DNA from: Thiohalobacter thiocyanaticus
Lineage (GTDB): Bacteria; Pseudomonadota; Gammaproteobacteria; Thiohalobacterales; Thiohalobacteraceae
Direction: 5' to 3'
Assembly (NCBI RefSeq): GCF_002356355.1
Contig: NZ_AP018052.1
Span: 1,054,001 to 1,118,000, forward strand
DNA: 64,000 nt
Part shown: piece after piece, positions 56,267 to 64,000 of the stretch
Numbering within the stretch: the first letter of the stretch is position 1
Layout: each line of letters starts with the position of its first letter
Program-made: the position numbers and the translations under genes
Notes under the pieces: generated by a model
The model's input: only the letters and a program-made list of their open reading frames with translations
Databases searched by the model: none
Told to the model about the DNA's origin: nothing

Positions 56267-57076
56267 ATGAGTTTTAATTTTCCGCTGATCCTGGTGCTGG
56301 CCACCTTCATTACCGGTCTGATCTGGCTGCTCGATGCCTGGCTGTGGAGGCCGAAGCGCAGACAGGCCGCCGAGGCCGTCGCGGAGCCGGAGCGCCGCGA
56401 GGCGGTGCTCAAGGAGCCGGTGCTGGTGGAATACTCCCGCGCCTTCTTTCCCGTGATCCTGGTCGTGCTGCTGCTGCGCTCCTTCCTGGCCGAACCCTTC
56501 CGCATCCCCAGCGGTTCCATGATGCCCACCCTGCTGGTGGGTGACTTCATCCTGGTCAACAAGTTCGCCTACGGTCTGCGCCTGCCGGTGGTCAATACCC
56601 GATTCCTGGACCTGGGAGAACCGGAGCGGGGCGACGTAGTGGTGTTCCGCTACCCCGACAACCCTTCCGTGGACTACATCAAGCGCGTGGTCGGGCTGCC
56701 CGGGGACCGGGTTGCCTATCGGGATAAAATCCTATATATCAATGGCGAAAGGATGCCGCAGCAGGTCCTGGGCACCTATATCGCGGAAGGTGCAGGACTG
56801 GCCAGCACCGGTGCCAGCGAGCGGCTGGAGCGGCTCAACGAGGTGGAGCACCGCATCCTGGTGCGGCCGGGCTATCCCAACATCGAGGGCGAATGGATGA
56901 TCCCCGAAGGGCATTACTTTATGATGGGAGACAACCGCGACAACAGCAAGGACAGCCGCTACTTCGGTCTGGTGCCGGAGGAGAATCTGGTCGGCAAGGC
57001 CTTCATTATCTGGATGAGTTGGGATGGCGTGAACAACCGCGTCACCTGGAGCCGCATCGGCGATTCCATTCATTGA
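56267..57076 (+). CDS. lepB: LepB, signal peptidase I
   Basis: A 269-residue inner-membrane protease that removes signal peptides. Two N-terminal helices (about 5-23 and 60-75) precede the periplasmic domain with catalytic Ser84 (PSGSMMPTL) and Lys139 (DYIKRVVGLPGD); the GDNRDNSKDSR box is present. It is shorter than E. coli LepB (324 aa) but complete. It precedes the DUF4845 gene by 21 bp. Confidence 0.95.
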   Translation: MSFNFPLILVLATFITGLIWLLDAWLWRPKRRQAAEAVAEPERREAVLKEPVLVEYSRAFFPVILVVLLLRSFLAEPFRIPSGSMMPTLLVGDFILVNKFAYGLRLPVVNTRFLDLGEPERGDVVVFRYPDNPSVDYIKRVVGLPGDRVAYRDKILYINGERMPQQVLGTYIAEGAGLASTGASERLERLNEVEHRILVRPGYPNIEGEWMIPEGHYFMMGDNRDNSKDSRYFGLVPEENLVGKAFIIWMSWDGVNNRVTWSRIGDSIH

Positions 57077-57097
57077 CAAGGGGCGAGGGGGAGTAAT

Positions 57098-57472
57098 ATG
57101 CATTATCCGCAACGACAGCAGGGCATGACGCTGCTGGGCTGGATCATCGTACTGGGACTGATCGCGTTCTTCGTGTTGCTGACACTGCGGTTGCTGCCCA
57201 ACTATCTGGAGAACTTCAAGGTCGCCGAGACCCTGGCCTCGCTCAAGAACGAGCCCGATATTACCCGCAAGTCCCCGGCTGAAATCCGCAAGCTGATTGA
57301 CCGGCGTTTCATCATCAACGATGTCACCCGCATCGAGGCCCGGGATGTGACGGTTACCAACGACAAGGGCCGGGTGACGGTACGCGCCCAGTATGAAATC
57401 AGGGTGCCGGTGCTGGGTAACGTGGATGCCGTGACCAAATTCGACGAAAGCGTGGAGCTGATTCGCAATTGA
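57098..57472 (+). CDS. DUF4845 membrane-anchored protein
   Basis: A 124-residue protein with a pilin-like N-terminal helix (QQGMTLLGWIIVLGLIAFFVLLTLRLLPNYLE) and a beta-rich domain (DVTVTNDKGRVTVRAQYEI). The start GMTLLGW resembles a type IV prepilin but lacks the standard E5. Function unknown; conserved between lepB and rnc. Its stop overlaps the rnc start (TTGA). Confidence 0.88.
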   Translation: MHYPQRQQGMTLLGWIIVLGLIAFFVLLTLRLLPNYLENFKVAETLASLKNEPDITRKSPAEIRKLIDRRFIINDVTRIEARDVTVTNDKGRVTVRAQYEIRVPVLGNVDAVTKFDESVELIRN

Positions 57473-58170
57473 CGCCGCCACTGGAAGCACTGGCCCGGCG
57501 GCTGTGTCATGAATTCACCACCCCGGCCCTGTTGCAACAGGCGCTCACCCATCGCAGCGCCGGCAATCTCAACAATGAACGACTGGAATTCCTCGGGGAT
57601 GCGGTGCTCGGTATGGTCATCGCCGATGCCCTCTACGCGCGCTATCCCAAAGCCAGTGAAGGTGACCTGAGCCGGCTGCGCGCGACCCTGGTGAAGAAAC
57701 CCACCCTGGCCGGCATCGCCCGTGAACTGGAACTGGGGGAGTATCTGCAACTGGGCTCGGGCGAACTGAAGAGCGGCGGCTTCCGGCGTGATTCCATCCT
57801 GGCCGACGCCCTGGAAGCGATTCTCGGTGCCGTCTATCTGGACGCCGGTTTCGATACCGCTGCCGCACTGGTGCTGCAGCTCTATCAGCCGCGACTGCAG
57901 TCGCTGCCGGAGGCCGCCGCGCTCAAGGATCCGAAGACCCGCCTGCAGGAATACCTCCAGTCCCGCCACATCGAACTGCCCGAATATCAGGTGATCCAGG
58001 TCTCCGGCAAGGCGCACGCCCAGACCTTCGAGGTCGAATGCCGGATCGCCGGGCTGGACCGCAGCAGCCGCGGACGCGGCTCCAGCCGGCGCAAGGCCGA
58101 ACAGGCCGCCGCCGCCGGCATGCTGCAGGCGCTGGGCGTGGAGACCGAGGTGCAGGAGTCGGATGCATGA
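57469..58170 (+). CDS. rnc: RNase III
   Basis: A 233-residue endonuclease for dsRNA. The signature ERLEFLGDAVLG holds metal ligands of the RNase III domain (about 1-155), and a dsRNA-binding domain follows (about 160-230, SRRKAEQAAAAGMLQAL). TTG start inside the DUF4845 stop. era follows by 16 bp, the conserved rnc-era operon. Confidence 0.95.
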   Translation: MTPPLEALARRLCHEFTTPALLQQALTHRSAGNLNNERLEFLGDAVLGMVIADALYARYPKASEGDLSRLRATLVKKPTLAGIARELELGEYLQLGSGELKSGGFRRDSILADALEAILGAVYLDAGFDTAAALVLQLYQPRLQSLPEAAALKDPKTRLQEYLQSRHIELPEYQVIQVSGKAHAQTFEVECRIAGLDRSSRGRGSSRRKAEQAAAAGMLQALGVETEVQESDA

Positions 58171-58186
58171 TGAGGGCGCGGCAGGC

Positions 58187-59089
58187 ATGAATACGGATTC
58201 CGGCGATTTCCGCTGCGGCCTGGTGGCGCTGGTCGGGCGGCCGAACGTGGGCAAGTCGACCCTGCTCAACCGCATACTCGGACAGAAAATAAGCATAACC
58301 TCGGATAAGCCGCAGACGACCCGGCACCGTATTCTCGGCATCAAGACCACGTCGCAGGCCCAGGTGGTCTATATCGATACCCCGGGCCTGCATCGCGGCG
58401 GCAAGCGCGCGCTCAACCGGGCGCTCAACCGCGCCGCCAGCGATGCCATCGCTGACGTGGACCTGGCCGTATTCCTGATCGAGGCCGGACGCTGGACCGA
58501 CGAGGACGAACTGGTGCTGCGGCGTCTGCGTCAGGCCGGCGTTCCGATACTGCTGGCGGTCAACAAGATCGACCGGGTGGCGGATCGCGCTCAACTGCTG
58601 CCGGAGTTGCAGACGCTGGCGGGCAGGCATGATTTCGCCGAAATCCTGCCCCTGTCAGCCGCGCGCGGGGAGAATCTGGAGCGACTGGAACAGTGCGTGA
58701 TCGCGCGCCTGCCCGCAGGGCCGCCCTATTTCCCCGAGGAGCAGATCACCGATCGCAGCGAGCGTTTTCTCGCGGCCGAGTTGATTCGCGAGAAGCTGTT
58801 CCGTCGCCTGGGTCAGGAGCTGCCCTACGGTCTGACTGTGCAGATCGAACAGTTCAAGGACGACGACGGTCTGCTGCGCATCCATGGACTGGTATGGGTG
58901 GAGCGCGATTCGCAGAAGGCCATCGTGATCGGCAAGGGCGGCGCCATGCTCAAGCAGATCGGCCGCGAGGCGCGACTGGACATGGAGCGGCTGTTCGGCA
59001 GCAAGGTATTCCTGCAGCTGTGGGTCAAGGTCAAGGGCGGCTGGGCGGATGATGAGCGTGCCCTGCGCAGCCTTGGCATCGATGAATGA
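58187..59089 (+). CDS. era: Era, ribosome-assembly GTPase
   Basis: A 300-residue GTPase that binds the 3' end of 16S rRNA. G1 is GRPNVGKST, G3 DTPG, G4 NKID; the KH domain (IVIGKGGAMLKQIGREARLDME) is complete. The ATG at MNTDSGD gives the E. coli length (301 aa); an ATG at 58163 overlapping rnc is an alternative. Confidence 0.96.
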   Translation: MNTDSGDFRCGLVALVGRPNVGKSTLLNRILGQKISITSDKPQTTRHRILGIKTTSQAQVVYIDTPGLHRGGKRALNRALNRAASDAIADVDLAVFLIEAGRWTDEDELVLRRLRQAGVPILLAVNKIDRVADRAQLLPELQTLAGRHDFAEILPLSAARGENLERLEQCVIARLPAGPPYFPEEQITDRSERFLAAELIREKLFRRLGQELPYGLTVQIEQFKDDDGLLRIHGLVWVERDSQKAIVIGKGGAMLKQIGREARLDMERLFGSKVFLQLWVKVKGGWADDERALRSLGIDE

Positions 59090-59096
59090 AACAGGA

Positions 59097-59264
59097 TAGC
59101 CACGGAAAACACGGAAAGCACGGATACAATACAATTTCGTAACCTTCGCGGGTTGGGTTGGCCCGTAGGGCATAACCCAACATCCAGGCCGTATGCGTTG
59201 GGTTAAGGTGCCGTCGCGCCTAACCCAGCCGGCAATGCCTCATATATCTTATTTTCCGTGGCTA
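59097..59264. repeat. Composite nested repeat between era and recO
   Basis: A perfect 13-bp inverted pair, TAGCCACGGAAAA (59097-59109) and TTTTCCGTGGCTA (59252-59264), with CACGGAAAGCACGGA next to the left arm, encloses a GGGTTGG palindrome (59149-59230). Both ends carry TA. It separates era from recO, which are normally adjacent. Confidence 0.82.
59149..59230. repeat. GGTCGGGTT-family palindrome, copy 7 (GGGTTGG variant)
   Basis: GGGTTGGGTTGGCCCGTAGG with CATAACCCAAC, then GCGTTGGGTTAAGG with CGCCTAACCC. Two inverted pairs in tandem, nested within the CCACGGAAAA arms. Confidence 0.75.
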
Positions 59265-59289
59265 ATTATATTTTCGGGGTGACTCCGCC

Positions 59290-60008
59290 ATGGCCGTCGA
59301 CAGCGTCGAGCTGCAGCCCGCCTATATCCTGCATCACCGGGCCTGGCGTGATACCAGTGCGCTGTTGGAGCTCATTACGCCCGGGTATGGACGCATCGGC
59401 GTGGTCGCGCGTGGTGCGCGCAGCGCGCGCTCGCCGCTGCGCGGCCTGCTGCGTCCCTTCCTGCCGCTGCTGTGTTCCTGGGGGGGCGCGGAGAGTTGTT
59501 CAGCCTGCGCCGGATGGAGGTGGCCGGGCGCTCGCCCGAGCTTCGTGGCCAGGCCCTGTTCGCGGCCTATTATCTCAATGAGCTCCTGCTGCGACTGCTG
59601 CAGCGTCAGGATCCGCATCCCGAGGTCTTCGATGCCTACGTTCAGGCGCTCGGCAGCTTCGCGCTCCAGCCCCTGGAGGCGGTACTGCGGGTGTTCGAGA
59701 AGCGACTGCTGGAGGCCCTGGGGTATGCGCTGGTACTGGAGTCGGACGTGTCCGGTGAGCCGATCGAGGCCCGCTGCCGCTACCGCTACCTTCCCGAGCA
59801 GGGGCTGGAACGGATGCAGGGGCAGGGCGGGATCAGCGGCCGGGCCCTGCTGGCACTGGCGGCCGAGGCCTGTGACAATGCGCAGGATCTGCGTGAAATC
59901 AAGCCGCTGCTGCGCCAGGTGCTGGGACAGTATCTGGGCGAGCGGCCGCTGAAGACACGCGAATTTCTCATCGATCTGGAAGGACAGGGGCGGAGCGGAC
60001 ATGATTGA
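59290..60008 (+). pseudogene. recO: RecO recombination mediator, frameshifted at a G7 tract
   Basis: RecO loads RecA with RecR onto SSB-coated DNA. The N-terminal OB-fold part (MAVDSVELQPAYILHHRAWR to LLRPFLPLLCSW) is in the first frame, and the C-terminal part (GRGELFSLRRMEVAG onward to [13 protein letters not shown]) is in the -1 frame. The switch falls at seven G residues, 59480-59486; one extra G would give the normal WxGRGEL junction and a product of about 239 residues (E. coli 242). Either a sequencing indel, a true mutation, or slippage. The end overlaps pdxJ by 8 bp. Confidence 0.88.
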
Positions 60009-60741
60009 ACATCCCAAGGATATTCTGCTGGGCGTGAATATCGATCACGTGGCCACCCTGCGCCAGGCCCGCGGTACCCGGTTTCCCGACCCGGTGCAGG
60101 CGGCGATCGAGGCCGAGCAGGCCGGCGCCGATGGCATCACCCTGCACTTGCGCGAGGATCGCCGCCACATCCAGGAACGCGATGTGGAGATGCTGGCCGG
60201 CATCCTGCAGACGCGCATGAACCTGGAGATGGCAGTGACCGAGGAGATGCTCGCCATCGCCGAGCGCATCCGGCCGCAGGACTGCTGCCTGGTGCCGGAA
60301 CGGCGCGAGGAACTGACCACCGAGGGCGGGCTGGACGTCGCCGGCCAGCCGCAGCGAATCCGGGAGGCCTGTGCCCGGCTGGCCGCCGCCGGGGTACGGG
60401 TGTCGCTGTTCATCGATGCCGAACCGGCCCAGATCGAGGCCGCGGCGGCGGCCGGCGCACCCTGCATCGAGATCCATACCGGTCATTACGCCGATGCCGC
60501 CGGGGCGGCGCAGCAGAGCGAATACGAACGCATCCGCACGGCGGTCGATGCCGGCGTGCGGGCCGGGTTGCAGGTCAACGCCGGCCACGGACTGCACTAT
60601 CACAATGTACAGCCGATCGCGGCGTTGCCGGCCGTTCGCGAACTCAACATCGGTCATGCCATCGTGGCCCGGGCCGTCTTCACCGGCCTGCAGGAGGCGG
60701 TGCGCGAGATGAAGCGGCTGATGGTCGCGGCGCGGCGCTGA
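60001..60741 (+). CDS. pdxJ: PdxJ, pyridoxine 5'-phosphate synthase
   Basis: A 246-residue TIM-barrel enzyme making pyridoxine phosphate from deoxyxylulose phosphate and an amino ketone. [31 protein letters not shown] and [11 protein letters not shown] are family marks. It overlaps recO by 8 bp and precedes acpS by 5 bp (conserved recO-pdxJ-acpS order). Confidence 0.96.
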   Translation: MIEHPKDILLGVNIDHVATLRQARGTRFPDPVQAAIEAEQAGADGITLHLREDRRHIQERDVEMLAGILQTRMNLEMAVTEEMLAIAERIRPQDCCLVPERREELTTEGGLDVAGQPQRIREACARLAAAGVRVSLFIDAEPAQIEAAAAAGAPCIEIHTGHYADAAGAAQQSEYERIRTAVDAGVRAGLQVNAGHGLHYHNVQPIAALPAVRELNIGHAIVARAVFTGLQEAVREMKRLMVAARR

Positions 60742-60746
60742 ACCCG

Positions 60747-61139
60747 ATGGCTCTGATCTATGGCATCGGCACCGATATCGTCAGTATCGCCCGCATGGAG
60801 CAGGCGCTGACGCGTTTCGGCCGGCGCTTCGCCGAGCGCATACTCAGCGCGGCGGAACTGCAGGAGTTCGACGCCTGCGCGCGGCCGGCGGCCCTGCTGG
60901 CCAAGCGCTTTGCCGTCAAGGAGGCGGTGGCCAAGGCCTTTGGTACCGGCTTCCGGGACGGGCTCAGGCTGCAGGATATCCAGGTCGGTCATGACTCCAG
61001 GGGGCGGCCGGAACTGCATTACCGGGGCGCGGCCCAGGCGCTGGCTCGTACCAATGCCGTGACGGCCAGCCATGTCTCCATCGCCGACGAGCGCGATTAT
61101 GCCATCGCCTATGTGATTTTGCTGGCGGACGGGAAATAG
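60747..61139 (+). CDS. acpS: AcpS, holo-ACP synthase
   Basis: A 130-residue phosphopantetheinyl transferase for acyl carrier protein. Mg2+ ligands are in YGIGTDIVSIARME and FAVKEAVAKAFGTG. Complete. A dispersed palindrome follows 5 bp after the stop. Confidence 0.96.
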   Translation: MALIYGIGTDIVSIARMEQALTRFGRRFAERILSAAELQEFDACARPAALLAKRFAVKEAVAKAFGTGFRDGLRLQDIQVGHDSRGRPELHYRGAAQALARTNAVTASHVSIADERDYAIAYVILLADGK

Positions 61140-61144
61140 CAGAC

Positions 61145-61224
61145 AGGATGGGTGAAGGCGCACAGCGCCGTACTCCATCACCCGGCCGCCGGACGGCGAT
61201 GGGTTGCGCTGTGCTCCACCCATC

Positions 61225-61228
<4 letters not shown>
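61145..61228. repeat. GGTCGGGTT-family palindrome, copy 8 (GGATGGGTG variant)
   Basis: AGGATGGGTGAAGGCGCAC at the left and GCTGTGCTCCACCCATCCT at the right form the outer arms; inside are CCATCACCC and GCGATGGGTT. It lies between convergent acpS and the hybrid kinase gene; the kinase TAG stop is inside its right end. Confidence 0.85.
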
Positions 61229-63908
<2,680 letters not shown>

Positions 63909-63912
<4 letters not shown>

Positions 63913-64000
63913 CGGGTTCCCGCCTCCATGTCGCGAAGCTGATCGTGCAGCCGCGCCTCCGGCGGCAGAACCAGGCTCAGTGTCTGGGCCACCCTGTAAT
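63909..64000 (-). CDS. C-terminal fragment of an unidentified gene
   Basis: Reading in from the right edge gives about 29 codons ending [13 protein letters not shown] and TGA, with the stop overlapping the barA start (ATGA), so the two genes are coupled. The fragment is too short to identify. Genes upstream of barA in this setting often encode periplasmic substrate-binding proteins, but nothing here proves that. Confidence 0.55.

Noticed and set aside
57098-57472. The DUF4845 protein as a type IV pilin
   Set aside because: The GMTLLGW start resembles a prepilin cleavage site, but the conserved Glu5 is missing and the lepB-rnc location is that of DUF4845.
59472-60008. An independent 178-residue gene starting at 59472 (MFLGGRGELF)
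   Set aside because: The residues continue the RecO alignment exactly from the upstream frame, and the ATG lies within conserved recO sequence, so this is the second half of recO.

Overview
The window is a GC-rich chromosomal segment of a gammaproteobacterium, probably a sulfur-oxidising member of the Chromatiales or a relative. The placement is inferred from gene order (tldD/yjgA/pmbA, caxA-kdsDC-lptCAB-rpoN-hpf-ptsN-rapZ, mla-ibaG-murA-his, purNM to hda, nadB-rpoE-rse-degP-lepAB-rnc-era-recO-pdxJ-acpS) together with a persulfide dioxygenase, a DUF302 protein, a cytochrome P460, a PEP-CTERM protein and an HprK-type regulatory PTS. I found no rRNA, tRNA, CRISPR array, transposase or phage gene.

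Layout. 1-366 is the 3' end of tldD. 0.6-6.9 kb is an accessory block between tldD and yjgA/pmbA: an AT-rich PEP-CTERM gene with a sigma-54-like promoter, small membrane proteins, a K+-channel-like protein, cytochrome P460, a large cation P-type ATPase and an EF-hand protein. 6.9-12.3 kb holds yjgA, pmbA, a TrpB2-type synthase, persulfide dioxygenase and a DUF302 protein. 12.4-25.6 kb is one long minus-strand cluster: caxA, a heavy-metal-binding protein, kdsD, kdsC, lptC, lptA, lptB, rpoN, hpf, ptsN, hprK, rapZ, a mannose-type EIIA, HPr, enzyme I and mgtE. 25.7-33.1 kb is mlaFED-mlaB-ibaG-murA-hisG-hisD-hisC, without mlaC. 33.2-41.0 kb holds DUF3108, purN, purM, DUF2066, a pgsA-like gene, perM, hda, DUF2069, wrbA and arsC. 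41.1-47.7 kb holds two DUF4398-type lipoproteins (one with LysM), a PilZ-like protein and a five-gene thioredoxin/TolC/adaptor/acylphosphatase operon. 47.8-63.9 kb runs from nadB through the sigma-E regulon, lepA-lepB-rnc-era, a frameshifted recO, pdxJ and acpS to a BarA-type hybrid kinase. A fragment of one more gene lies at the right edge.

How the genes work together. The 12-25 kb cluster couples Kdo/LPS export with sigma-54 and a PTS that shows no sugar permease. That PTS has HPr with both His15 and Ser46, plus HprK, so it looks regulatory. A sigma-54-like promoter lies directly upstream of rpoN and another upstream of the PEP-CTERM gene. Envelope homeostasis dominates the rest: Mla lipid transport, RpoE/RseABC/DegP, signal peptidase, TolC/adaptor and lipoproteins.

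The least expected structure is non-coding. Several families of dispersed palindromes occur, some nested inside one another. All eight convergent gene junctions carry an inverted repeat, and I saw none of these families at the seven divergent junctions. In places the repeats supply the stop codons of the flanking genes.
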